DNA of 64,000 nucleotides, taken from assembly GCA_037349315.1 (NCBI GenBank), contig JBAIAC010000128.1:248001-312000 (forward strand), written 5' to 3'. Below, in pieces: positions 10,182-20,255 of the stretch. The notes below the pieces were generated by a model. The model worked only from the letters and a program-made list of their open reading frames with translations. It was not told the DNA's origin and did no database searches. The position numbers and the translations under genes are program-made. Every line of letters begins with the position of its first letter. Position 1 is the stretch's first letter. The DNA comes from Chelydra serpentina (Eukaryota > Chordata > Testudines > Chelydridae).

Positions 10182-10824
10182 GGCAGGTGCTTGTTTCTTT
10201 TTGCTCTGGGCCTGCAAGCGAGGCGGCTGTTGTAGGAGCAGCAGTGATCTGTGTGCTATGTAGAACTTGTTACTCCAAAGGTGTGTTCACTCCACACACC
10301 CCGCTGCCTTTTGTCACCTCTCCCTCTTTGAAGACCTGTGAAGCGGCTTTCCCCCTCCCCTCCCTCCTGGAATGCTGCTGGGCTGGATGGGCTGTTAGCC
10401 AGCTGGAAGATGAGAAGAGCTCCCAGGTAAACAGGGTGTCTGGGACTCTGACCAGGCAGCGATCACACACCCAACGCATGGACACTGCATGGACACTGCC
10501 TGAGCTGGAGTGTGGCCAAGCAGACGTGGCCAAGTCATCTCTAGTCGCAGGCCATGAGGAGCTGGTCCTTAACAGGGGGCGGGGCCATGTGCTCAGGAAT
10601 CACGAGCTTGTACCTCCCGTGAAGGCCCTTCGCCCGGACCACCTGGCCGGTGGCTCACCGCGTTGCAGTCCATCCTGCCTCGGGAAGACTCACCTTCGTC
10701 GCCCCGCCCATCGCTGCGACATCTCCAGTGCCTGACATCTCCAGTGCCGTGCCTGTCCTGGGAGCGTGAGTATGTGAGTGTGAGTGTGACCCCCCATTCT
10801 TTGGAGCTTAGATATCAGTGTAAT
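10182..10824. other. Intergenic, nothing recognised
   Basis: A longer open frame here begins inside the CR1 tail and runs through the tRNA, so it is fortuitous. No exon or repeat recognised. Confidence 0.45.
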
Positions 10825-10960
10825 AAACTGCTTGCATCCGAAGAAGTGGGTATTGACCCACGAAAGCTTATGCTTCAATACCTCTGTTAGTCTATAAGGT
10901 GCCACAGGACCCTTTGTCGCTTCTACAGATCCAGACTAACACGGCGACCCCTCTGATAGT
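10825..10960 (+). repeat. Dispersed repeat with GTGGGT/ACCCAC hairpin
   Basis: A short hairpin (AGTGGGT-loop-ACCCAC) followed by GAAAG, then CTGTTAGTCTATAAGGTGCC and an end reading CAGACTAACACGGC. Two head-to-head copies form the foldback at 24755-24910. I could not assign the family. The order CCGAAGA, stem, GAAA resembles a hammerhead core, as found in Penelope-like elements. Confidence 0.6.
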
Positions 10961-11636
10961 GTAATAAACGTGCTGCTTTCTGCCAAACTCCGGTGGGTCA
11001 TTAACCCTCCCTAAGCTCACTAGCTGGCCCGATTTCGGGGAACAGAATCCGTTTATGGTTCTCATAACAGGCTTCACAAGCCAGCCGGCTCTTACCGGGG
11101 GGGAGGAAATAAGCTGTCTTGAGCTGAGGGTTCAAGTCCCATTACAGTTGTGCTTCCTTAGCCCTCACTTGGGCTGCAAGTCCGGCTTTCTTTAGAGCCA
11201 AATCCTCTGTTTGGCTGCTGGGGCGAAGGCTCTGGTCCAGGGGGGCTGGGGAGGGCAAAGATCAGCATGTGAGCCCCAGCTGGTCCCAATCCAGCGTCTG
11301 GCCTTCCCAGCTCGCCACAGAAAGTGGGCGGACACCGGACTAGCGTCAGAGCCGTCTGCCTGGCCTGGAGGGGGCCGGTTAAATAGCACCTTTGGAGCCT
11401 GGGTGTTTCTCTGCTTCTCGCCAGCTGGGGAAAAGCTGCTTGGGGAAAAATCTCCTCCCCCGCTGCCAAAAGGAGCCCCCTGAGCGGGAGGGGTCAGAGG
11501 CCCCAGCTGGGGGCCGGGCCCCGCTTTCCTCCAGCATTCGGATGCTGGCTGCAGAACGTCAGCCGCCGCCCCACATGCTCGTCTGCAGGGGCCTGCAGTG
11601 GGTGTTAGTCCGGTATCTGCCCACTTTCCACAGCCG
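10961..11636. other. Intergenic, nothing recognised
   Basis: GC-rich, with overlapping short open frames on both strands but no known domain. Confidence 0.4.
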
Positions 11637-12025
11637 CACCTCCCCAGGCTTTGGCAGGACGAACGGTGCCGTTCTACTAACCCCACTGAGCCGCACTGAG
11701 GCGCTTAGCTCCTGTCCTGCCTTCCTCAGCACGACCTTCCTCCTTTGCCCCATTCCCGCCTCACTTCCTCCTTTGGCAAGTCACACAAGGGAGGCCAGCA
11801 GGGAGACCGGCCTCCCTCGGCCAACCTCCAAGGGCAGAGGAGGCCAAGCCACAGGGCTCCAAGAGGTGACTGGCTGAGATCCTCCAGCTTCCCCCGGCTA
11901 ATGCTAAGACGCTTTCTCAGCTCATTTCACCACCCTCTGTCCTGCAGGGGTTGGGGTTATCCCAAGGACAGGCCAGTGGCAGAAGGACGAGTGTCTTGCT
12001 GGACAGCTAGGGGAGCTGGAAAAAG

Positions 12026-12098
12026 GAAGCCAACCTATGTCTGAACCAGGGACCTTTTGCGTATTTCACAAATGTGATAACCACTGCACCACAGAAAC
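12026..12098 (-). pseudogene. tRNA-Val-derived pseudogene, anticodon AAT
   Basis: The 5' half and A box follow tRNA-Val, but the loop reads GAAATAC (anticodon AAT, an Ile anticodon). The B box is damaged (GGTTCAGAC) and the acceptor 3' strand no longer pairs. The paralogue at 21443 keeps AAC and an intact B box. Decayed. Confidence 0.75.
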
Positions 12099-12447
12099 TT
12101 CCTTCAAATGCCAGCCACTTGGCTGGTGCTCGCGCTGGCACACACCGATGGGTGAACCTGGAGAAAGTGGCAGCAGCCCTTCGAGAGAGCAACTGGTAGC
12201 AAAAAGGACTGGAACCGGAGCTCAGGAAGTCAACCTTCTCTTGCCCTTGTGACTGCAGCTTGAAGGAGAGCTTCTTTTCCTTCCCCTTGCTGAGACAGAG
12301 CAAGAGAAGAAGGAAAGCCCAGGTGGGCACAAGCCCCCACTGTTTTTTCCTGCTGGGGAGCCTGAAATGAGGGACTCGTGGTGGGTAGAGGTACCACTGC
12401 GCTGCGAGAAAACAGCCCAACCCTGCACACAAAGGGACCAAAGAACA

Positions 12448-12520
12448 TGCCAAAGCCTGGGATTGAAGCAGGGACCTTTAGATCTTCAGTCTGACGCTCT
12501 CCCCACTGAGCTACTTCGGC
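12448..12520 (-). tRNA. tRNA-Phe (anticodon GAA), copy A
   Basis: A 73-nt cloverleaf: acceptor GCCGAAG/CTTTGGC, discriminator A, loop CTGAAGA (GAA). The B box reads TGCTTCAATCC where TGGTTCGATCC is usual, which may weaken TFIIIC binding. The copy at 21861 is identical. Plausibly functional. Confidence 0.85.
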
Positions 12521-12904
12521 CCCTACAGGACACATTTCTGGCCTGCTGCTTCTCTGTCCGGGATGTTTTTGTCAGCCATGGCACACAAAAAGGACGTCAT
12601 TGCGAGTGGCCCATGGAGGGAAGATGAATTATTTTTCCTGCCTTGCTCAGCTTGACTTGCTCCCTCGCCCCATTCCTGCCTTAGTTCCTGGGTTACCTGG
12701 TGGCTGAAGGCGACTGGGACCCAGCGGCACGGGGAGGAATTTGGGCAGCTAGACCCCGGCAGCAAGAGTCCTGCCGCCATTTGCCACCCCACCCTGTTGT
12801 CCCTGGTTCAGCTACTGCAGCTCAAATTCTCCAAGACTCCCCCCCGCACCCAGCTCCCTCTCCTGCCATCCCCATCTGGATCCTCAATGCCCCTCACACA
12901 CTTT

Positions 12905-12945
12905 GTAAGAACAGGAGAATGGCCATACTGGGTCATACCAAAGGG
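12905..12945 (-). mobile_element. CR1/SINE tail remnant (copy A)
   Basis: Reverse-strand tail remnant around ACTGGGTCATACCAAAGG; also at 22318-22358 in the duplicate. Confidence 0.55.
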
Positions 12946-13324
12946 GCTAAGGGGGGCGGCCTGCAGCCCATGACTCCATGGGGCTGGTAGGGGCTGGTAC
13001 TCGCGACACAGAGTGCTCTGAACTCTGGGGGCCAGGCCTCTGGTGCTCTGAGCACTCAGGGTGTGGGGGCCGGTGCCCTGGGTGCTGGAGCCACTGGGGG
13101 CTGCACCATGCACCCACCCGGCACTCCGGGTGCTGGGGCTACTTGCCACCTGCCTACCCGGCATTTCCTCTCATTTGTGAGAGTGGATCTCAAATTGCTC
13201 CTATTTGCATCCTTTTCTTTTTTTTAATTATTAAACGCAGCCATCAAATGGTAGATATTGCAGTTTCCTGAGGTTTTGAGGTGTTCCCTGGATTTTTTAA
13301 GCACAGTCCTTTGTTTCTGGAGGG

Positions 13325-13850
13325 AGTCCACACTGATTAGGCCTCAGCTGGAGTATTATGTCCAATCCTGGGCACCACATTTCAGGAAAGATGGGGACAA
13401 ATAGGAGAAAGTGCAGAGAAGAGCAACAAAAATGATGAAAGCTCTAGAAAACGTGAGCTGTGAGGGAAGATTGAAAACAATTGGGTGTGTTTAGTCTGGA
13501 GAAGAGATGACCGAGAGGGGACGTGATCACAGTTTTCAAGTACAGAAAAGGTTGTTACAAGGAGGGAGGGGACACATTATTCTTCATCTGAGGATAGGAC
13601 AAGAACCAAGGGCTTAAATTGCAGCGAGGGTGGTTTAGGTTGGACATCAGGAAAAACTCCCTGTCTTTCAGGGCTGTTAAGCACTGGAGTGAATTCCCCA
13701 GGGATGTTGTGGAATCTCTGTCAGGGGAGGTTTTTAAGAACAGGTTCGACAAACACCTGTCAGGGATGGTCTAGATTATACTTATGAGTGCAGGGAGCTG
13801 GACTGGATGACCTCTCAAGGTCCCTTACAGTCCTATGATTCTATGATTCT
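13325..13850 (+). mobile_element. CR1-type LINE 3' fragment (copy A)
   Basis: Encodes a decayed RT C-terminus and ends with the CR1 3' signature (GGTCCCTTACAGTCCTATG, then ATTCTATGATTCTG). Heavily mutated with no open frame. The duplicate is at 22738-23262, so insertion predates the segmental duplication. Confidence 0.85.
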
Positions 13851-14757
13851 GCATATTGGAGGTTATGGGCTGGGGGTGGTTAAATCCCCCCCCCCGGCCT
13901 CATCTGCTCAGATTCATGGTCCAATTAAGCCTTGTACTTCTCCTCCCCCAGCAGGCATCCTTTCTGTGGGAGTGGCCAATGCTGGAAATAGTAAAGGAAA
14001 CTCTAACCCTTCCCCACGGACTGCACAATGACCCTTTCCATACGTTGTTACATGGGAACAGTCCCTCCTGAGCCCCCAGCCACAGAGCAGTTTGAGACAT
14101 GAAGCGTGATGGTTAGCCCTGCCCTTTAATCCCCCTGCAGATACCCCATCCAAGAGTGGGTGCCCCAATTGTGCCAGGCACTGCGGAAACCCCGACCAAG
14201 GATGGGGGCCCTGATTCTGCAGGTGTTGTACAACTCATAGTGAGAGAGAGAGTCCTTAATGCCAGGAGCTCACAGGCAAAATAGATGAAGTGTGGGAGGG
14301 TGGTTCCCATTTTACAGATGGGGAAACTGAGGCTAAAAATATGTGATATCATTTGTCCATGTTTGCACAGAGAATAATGGGGCCAAACTTGGAACTGAAT
14401 CAACATTTTCTGAGTCACAGCCTGGCCCTTAAGCACAAGCCAAGCATTGTCGATTGCATGGCAGTGGCCTCCATGGGAAGTTGCACAATCTCCTTCATTG
14501 GAGGATTTTAAGAAGGGGTTATGCAAATACCTGTCAGGGATGACCTAGGGATACTTGGTCCTGACTCTCAGGGTCCCTCCCTGCCCTATCTCTCTACACT
14601 CTTCTGTTGTGTGGTTTTGTGCTGTGTCATTGTTCCACACTTATCTGTTTTGCATAGTGTCACTCTCTGCCCCGCCACACACACTTCAGTGGAGAAGCAG
14701 CTGGCAATCTAGTAGGCTGCCCATGGAACAATGGGACAGAGAAACCTGCATCGTCTC

Positions 14758-15161
14758 CCCTCTTCCCTTGAGTGACAGCCTGAATCCTTCCTTGTCCGGG
14801 CAGAGCCCAAGGACTGGAATCAGCAGCAGCAACAAACCCTCAGTGCGTAGCAGGAACAACCCAAACTGTGCGTTCGAAGGAACCTGTCTCCTTCCTTCGG
14901 GGGTCACGTTTGCCATTAGGGTCACTGACGTTTGCCATTAGGGTCACTGATTTTCACTTCCCTTCTCTGAGGGCAGAGATGGGGCTGGAGCCACCTCAGG
15001 CTGGGCTGTGGAGCCCAGGTCCCCACCGGTCAGTCACTCTGGGGACCTGTCTCTGCTCACAGCTGACAGGCTGCCTCCAGCCTCTCCAGCCAGCTCCTGA
15101 GCGCTGTGGGGGTGAGTCATTTGCCAAGCATCAGTGGCACACAGGAGAGGTTTCACCAGGT
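14758..15161. other. Intergenic; small tandem duplication
   Basis: Near 14900-14950 the phrase GTTTGCCATTAGGGTCACTG is tandemly repeated. No gene recognised. Confidence 0.45.
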
Positions 15162-15233
15162 GGATTGGTGGTGCAGTGGTGAGCAGAGCGGCCCTCCAAG
15201 CAGTTGACCTGGGTTTGATTCCCAGCCAATGCA
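15162..15233 (+). tRNA. tRNA-Gly (TCC), diverged copy
   Basis: 72 nt, GGATTGG/CCAATGC with one G-G mismatch. The anticodon loop CCTCCAA (TCC) sits on a stem with one mismatch. The B box reads GGGTTTGATTCCC (T for C). Flanking bases are shared, inverted, with the gene at 521. More likely a fading copy than an active gene. Confidence 0.7.
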
Positions 15234-16107
15234 GGGGTGTGAGGTTTTCCTGGCTGGGAATTGGTTTAATTTCAGTCACAGGGTATCAGTTTATCAATGG
15301 AATGAGAGAATTAATGTCCCAAATCCCAGCAGGTCATTCAACACCCAGTGGGGGAAGAAAGGGGCGGGACTATCCAGTGAGCTGTTGGAGTCACCCTTGT
15401 ATTACAATGTTTGGGTTTTTTTTGTTTTTTTAATTCCTTTACTTCCCTCTCCCTGTTAGACTCAGAGCCTTTAAGGTCAGAAGGGACCAGCGTGATCATC
15501 TAGTCTGACCTCCTGCACTTTGCCTCGCTCCAGCTGGGGACCAACCCTTCCCCCACACCCCGCACCATGCCCCGCTGTCAGCTTGGAGAAAAATCAATGA
15601 CTTTTTAAAAAAAATAAAAAAAACAAACTGATTTTCTTTAAATTTAAATTGGTTTCTTGAGGAAAATAAGCTATCTAAAGATAATTTTAATTAAGATATG
15701 TTATATCTCATCATGGAATAGGGATTATAAATTATAATTCTATAGTATGAGACAGTATATTCATGTAATGTTTAAGAAAAGTTTTGTAAAGAAGTTCTAA
15801 TAGTTCATGGTTTAGGGACCCAATCTCATGGGGTTCCGCAGGCTTCTGTATAGATTATTTAGGTTAATCTTTCTATCTACCCAATGGGACTCACTGCTCA
15901 GTCTAGATGATTCCATCAGAGATGCTTAGTTTTGCAGTCCTCAAACTGTGGATTTGTGTCTCCAGAGGCAGCATGCTTGTTAACAGCAAAAATGGTTTTT
16001 TAAATAAATAAATAATATATAGAGATGAGAAATAACAGACCTCAACTCTATTTTCCCTCTGCAAATTTGTATACACGGAGTCAATCCCTTAAAAAAAAAT
16101 GGAGCTA
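15234..16107. other. Intergenic with CR1-like tail remnant and A/T-rich DNA
   Basis: 15455-15530 resembles a CR1-type 3' region (AAGGTCAGAAGGGACCAG, ATCATCTAGTCTGACCTCC). 15600-16030 is A/T-rich with A runs. No gene seen. Confidence 0.5.
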
Positions 16108-16280
16108 TGCCAATGTCCTAGAACTGGAACGACCTTGAAAGGTCATCGAGTCCCGTCCCCTGCCTTCACTAGCAGGACCAAGTACTGTCCCCTGACAGAT
16201 TTTTGCCCCAGATCCCTAAATGGCCCCCTCAAGGATTGAACTCACACCCCTGGGATTAGCAGGCCAATGAGCAAAACCTC
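16108..16280 (-). mobile_element. CR1-tailed, tRNA-derived SINE, 5'-truncated
   Basis: On the minus strand it reads GTGAGTTCAATCCTTGAGG (B box), CATTTAGGGATCTGGGGCAA, then a CR1-like tail. It is the same family as 56086-56266. Its 5' end stops just before the tRNA-Gly at 16288. Confidence 0.75.
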
Positions 16281-16287
16281 ACATCAC

Positions 16288-16359
16288 TGCATTGGCTGGG
16301 AATCGAACCCAGATCAATTACCGGGAGAACAACTATGCTCACCACTATACCACCAATGC
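16288..16359 (-). tRNA. tRNA-Gly (TCC), diverged anticodon arm
   Basis: Acceptor GCATTGG/CCAATGC, D arm and B box GGGTTCGATTCCC are intact. The anticodon arm has changed to GTTGT-TCTCCCG-GTAAT, still reading TCC, with G-T pairs in the stem. It may be active or recently inactivated. Confidence 0.8.
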
Positions 16360-16565
16360 AGCTCACTGGGCTTTACAAGTGAAAAGTTTCAAAAAGTTCA
16401 CGGAATAGAAGCTTGTTGGGGGAGAATCTGAAGAAGGAGAAGAAGTCTGGAGATAAACGTGGGACGCGAGGGACATAGGCTTTTTTGTTAAACTATTAGG
16501 TTTGCTGGCACTGGCAGGCAGAGGTGCTGGCTGCTAGGCAGCAGCCTTGGCAACAGCAAACTTGT
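16360..16565. other. Short intergenic
   Basis: Nothing recognised. The last ~60 bases match the flank of the tRNA-Asn at 9754. Confidence 0.4.
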
Positions 16566-16639
16566 GTCTCTGTGGCGCAATTGGTCAGTGCGTTCGGCTG
16601 TTAACTGACAGGCTGGTGGCCCGAGCCCACCCAGGGACA
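16566..16639 (+). tRNA. tRNA-Asn (anticodon GTT), altered B box
   Basis: 74 nt: acceptor GTCTCTG/CAGGGAC fully paired, anticodon GTT in loop CTGTTAA, A box TGGCGCAATTGG. The T arm reads GGTGGCCCGAGCCC, where the invariant TTC of the T loop has become CCC. That probably damages the B box and tRNA folding. Discriminator is A, where G is usual. Confidence 0.75.
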
Positions 16640-17005
16640 GTGATAAGCCTCAAAGGCCCCTTTTTTCCGCCTCTAAAGGGTCCCTCTTGGCCTCAGTGGT
16701 TTCAGCTGAGACCCGAAGCGTGCGCTGGATGCGACTCGGAAACCCATCTCCCAGCACCCATGCCGGAGGCTCAGGCTTAATCCTCAAGGCCGAGCGCAAA
16801 ACCTTCAGCCGGGCACGTTTCGCTCGCTTCCCGCCTCCGCCCAAGCGGCAAGGGAGAAACGGACGAGACTCGCCGGCTCGAAGGCGCCTCCCTCCCACTT
16901 CTCTGTAGGCTGCTGTGACGTTGTTAATATGAACTGGGACCGTAAAGATCATTCTTGGTACCATGGCTTAGCTGGTTAAAGCTCCTGTTTTGTAAACAGG
17001 AGATC

Positions 17006-18821
17006 ATAGAATCATAGAATCATAGAACCTCAGGGTTGGAAGGGACCTCAGGAGGTCATCTAGTCCAACCCCCTGCTCAAAGCAGGACCAACCCCAACTA
17101 GATCATCCCAGCCAGGGCTTTGTCAAGCCTGACCTTAAAAACCTCTAGGGAAGGAGATTCCACCACCTCCCTAGGTAACCCATTCCAGTGCTTCACCACC
17201 CTACTAGTGAAAAAGTTTTTCCTAATATCCAACCTAAACCTCCCCCTCTGCAACTTGAGACCATTATTCCTTGTTCTGTCATCTTCTACCACTGAGAACA
17301 GTCTAGATCCATCCTCTTTGGAACCCCCTTTTAGGTAGTTGAAAGCAGCTATCAAATCCCCCCTCACTCTTCTCTTCTGCAGGCTAAACAATCCCAGTTC
17401 CCTCAGCCTCTCCTCATAAGTCATGTGCTCCAGCCCCCTAATCATTTTTGTTGCCCTCCGTTGGACTCTTTCCAATTTATCCACATCCTTTTTGTAGTGT
17501 GGGGCCCAAAACTGGACACAGTACTCCAAATGAGGCCTCACCAGTGCCGAATAGAGGGGAATAATCACGTCCCTCGATCTGCTGGAAATGCCCCTACTTA
17601 TACAGCCCAAAATGCCGTTAGCCTTCTTGGCAACAAGGGCACACTGTTGACTCATATTCAGCTTTTCATCCACTGTAACCTCTAGGTCCTTTTCTGCAGA
17701 ACTGCTGCCCAGCCATTCGGTCCCTAGTCTGTAGCAGTGCATGGGATTCTTCCGTCCTAAGTGCAGGACTCTGCACTTGTCCTTGTTGAACCTCATCAGA
17801 TTTCTTTTGGCCCAATCCTCTAATGTGTCTAGGTCCCTCTGTATCCTATCCCTACCCTCCAGCGTATCAACCACTCCTCCCAGTTTAGTGTCATCTGCAA
17901 ACTTGCTAAGGGTGCAGTCCACACCATCCTCCAGGTCGTTGATGAAGATATTGAACAAAACCGGCCCCAGCACCGACCCTTGGGGCACTCCACTTGATAC
18001 CGGCTGCCAACTAGACATGGAGCCATTGATCACTACCCGTTGAGCATGACCATCCAGCCAGTTTTCTATCCACCTTACCGTCCATTCATCCAGCCCATAC
18101 TTCTTTAACTTGCTGGCAAGAACGCTGTGCGAGACTGTATCAAAAGCTTTGCTAAAGTCAAGAAATAGCACATCCACTGCTTTCCCCTCATCCACAGAGC
18201 CAGTTATCTCATCATAGAAGGCAATTAGGTTAGTCAGGCATGACTTGCCCTTGGTGAATCCATGCTGACTGTTCCTGATCACTTTCCCCTCCTTTAAGTG
18301 GTTCAGAATTGATTCCTTGAGGACCTGTTCCATGATTTTTCCAGGGACTGAGGTGAGACTGACTGGCCTGTAGTTCCCCGGATCTTCCTTCTTCCCTTTT
18401 TTTAAAGATGGGCACTACATTAGCTTTTTTCCAGTCATCCGGGACCTCCCCCGATTGCCATGATTTGTCAGAGATAATGGCCAATGGCTCTGCAATCACA
18501 TCGGCCAACTCCTTTAGCACCCTCGGATGCAGTGCATCCGGCCCCATGGACTTGTGTTCGTCCAGCTTTTCTAAATAGTCCCGAACTACTTCTTTCTCCA
18601 CAGAGGGCTGGTCACCTCCTCCCCATACCATGCTGCGGAGTGCAGCCATCTGGGAGCTGCCCTTGTCTGTGAAGACAGAGGAAAAAAAAGCATTGAGTAC
18701 ACTAGCTTTCTCTACATCCTCTGTCACTAGGTTCCCTCCCTCATTCAGCAAGGGGCCCACACGTTCCTTGACTTTCTTCTTGTTGCTAACATACCTGAAG
18801 AAACCCTTGGGTTTCTGGTAT
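17006..18821 (-). mobile_element. CR1 LINE, 5'-truncated, inserted in tRNA-Thr
   Basis: The 3' end lies at 17006 with repeated ATTCTATG-type octamers, typical of CR1. It carries the RT region but not the endonuclease part, so it is 5'-truncated at 18821. It is close in sequence to the CR1 at 47.2 kb and extends ~35 bp further 5'. Confidence 0.93.
17098..18760 (-). pseudogene. CR1 reverse transcriptase, one frameshift
   Basis: A 411-codon open frame (17098-18333) carries the RT palm motifs [14 protein letters not shown] and FADDTK. The upstream part lies in another frame, 18230-18760. The break is in a T homopolymer near 18398, with seven T here against six A in the equivalent run of the copy at 47.2 kb: a 1-bp insertion. 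RT would reverse-transcribe CR1 RNA at the target site. This copy lacks the APE-type endonuclease. Confidence 0.9.
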
Positions 18822-18852
18822 GAGATCCTGGGTTCAACTCCCAGTGGTACCT

Positions 18853-18950
18853 TGTTGAGTGGCTTTTAGGGCACCTGGTATTGGCTAATCTCAGAAAACA
18901 AAATACAGAGCTAGATGGGCCTTTGGTCTAGCCCAGTGTGGCTGTTTTTA
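18853..18950 (+). mobile_element. CR1/SINE tail after tRNA-Thr
   Basis: Inverted counterpart of 7500-7599, with TGGGCCTTTGGTCTAGCCC. Confidence 0.7.
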
Positions 18951-18954
18951 TGGT

Positions 18955-19310
18955 TTAAATTACACTCCCAGGCACTGATAACAGAGTTACTGAAAGTTTG
19001 GCTGTTAAGCGCTGATAGGTCCATGTTCCAGTCCCCTCCCAGACGACCCCTCCCTCTGGGACAGGGGCAGGTCTGACTCTCACACCAAATGGCTCCTTGT
19101 GGCTGCCAGAATCTGTGGGCGGCTCATTTAGTTTACACCCAGGGTGGAGTCCTGCTTTGTGCACCGTGTCTGAGAGTGAAAATCCTAAACCACCCTTTGA
19201 AATAACGAATGCAGCAGGACGTGTTATGGTCCCTGCCCCAAAGCAGACAGACCAATGGGGAACTGCCACTGAGCCCAGGGTAATACTCCACGGCCGATTT
19301 CCCTTTGTCT
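18955..19310 (+). repeat. Thr/Asn-unit flank, copy 2
   Basis: Inverted match to 7186-7497, continuing the duplicated unit beyond the split tRNA-Thr. Confidence 0.8.
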
Positions 19311-19463
19311 CTTGCTAAACTCCCTCCCAACCTCGTGGGGTCCCAGAGCCCAGTACTGAGCCTAAGCCAAGATGTCTACACTGCATATTCACCACCCCAC
19401 AGCCCAGCCCTGGGAGCCTGAGCTGGCACGGGACAGCCCTGGGTGTTCATTGCAGTGTGGACG

Positions 19464-19595
19464 TAGCCTAGCGTTACGTCTACACTGCCATTAACACACC
19501 CAAGTCACTGTTCTCAAACCCTGGGTCAGCTGATCCAGGCTTGTGGGGCTTGTGGTGCAGGGCTATAAAATTACAGTGTAGACGCTTGGGCTTGT
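19464..19595. mobile_element. MITE-like remnant
   Basis: ACGTCTACACTGCC near 19484 and CAGTGTAGACGC near 19577 form short inverted ends like those of the element at 4254. Confidence 0.4.
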
Positions 19596-19818
19596 GCCCA
19601 GCCTCTGAGATCCCACGAGGGGTGAGGCTCCAGCCTGATCCCTATGTCCACACTGCAGCTTTTAGTCCCACAACCTGAGACCGAGACGTCCAAGTCAGAC
19701 GATCCAGGCCAGCCGGCCGCAGGGCTTTTATCACAGTATAGATGCACCGAGGGACGTGTTTGCCAGGTTTTTATGCGTTTGCACAGGAAAAGGTTGAGTG
19801 TTTCCATTCATTTCAGTC

Positions 19819-19942
19819 TAGGGTGACCATATGTCCCGATTTTATAGGGACAGTTCAGATTTTGGGGTCTTTTTATTATATAGGCTCCTATTGCCCCCCA
19901 CCCCCTGTCCTGATTTTTCACATTTGCTGTCTGATCACCCTA
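19819..19942. mobile_element. hAT-type MITE (copy 2)
   Basis: The same insertion as at 5486, carried by the duplication. Flanks are TTTCAGTC and TCTCAGGC. The right end has drifted to GATCACCCTA. Confidence 0.75.
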
Positions 19943-20025
19943 TCTCAGGCATCCCCATTTGGTGGAACTCCTGAACGTAATGGAAATGGATATGCAAAAA
20001 TTTTTGTTGAAGTATGGGACTTTTA

Positions 20026-20097
20026 AGGGGGCACTTGGATTTGAACCAAGGACCACTTGAGCTGTAGTCAAACACTCTACCACTGAGCTATACCCCC
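20026..20097 (-). tRNA. tRNA-Cys body with anticodon ACA
   Basis: 72 nt: acceptor GGGGGTA/TGCCCCC pairs (one wobble), the anticodon stem is intact, and the B box GGTTCAAATCC is canonical. The loop reads CTACAGC, giving ACA instead of GCA, and base 38 is C. ACA still matches Cys UGU, but A34 is not normal for tRNA-Cys. All other parts look functional. Confidence 0.8.
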
Positions 20098-20255
20098 ATG
20101 AGGTGCATAGTTGATTAAACATTATATAGACGTGTAAACAGAACAGCTTGCACACCCACCGGCATAGCTTCTCCCACTGACATAGCTCCCGCCTCTCGGG
20201 GAGGTGGATTAACTACACGGACAGGACAGCTCTCTCCCATCTGCTTAGAGCATCT

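Larger units (their letters stand above)
11637..14757 (+). repeat. 3.1-kb segmental duplication, copy A
   Basis: Matches 21044-24169 in direct orientation with an offset of 9413 bases for the Phe part. It is found partly inverted at 57400-58445 and in fragments at 50300-50790 and 55955-56075. The unit carries Val- and Phe-type tRNA sequences and a CR1 3' end. Around 12.2-13.2 kb the two long copies differ at only a few bases per kilobase; the ends are more diverged. Confidence 0.92.
16957..18852 (+). pseudogene. tRNA-Thr (TGT) split by a CR1 insertion
   Basis: The 5' part, 16957-17005 (49 nt), carries the A box and the anticodon arm CCTGT-TTTGTAA-ACAGG (TGT). The last 25 nt, with the T arm and acceptor 3' strand, resume at 18828-18852. 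The two pieces add up to 74 nt, the length of the intact paralogue at 7600. Between them is a 1.8-kb CR1 flanked by GAGATC at 17000-17005 and 18822-18827, a 6-bp target duplication. Acceptor GGTACCA/TGGTACC still pairs. The gene is inactivated. Confidence 0.92.
19640..20255 (+). repeat. tRNA-Cys duplication unit, copy 2
   Basis: Direct match to 5326-5930 with scattered substitutions and small indels. Confidence 0.85.

Noticed and set aside
9866..10735. 289-codon open frame
   Set aside because: It runs through a CR1 tail and the initiator-like tRNA; no domain.
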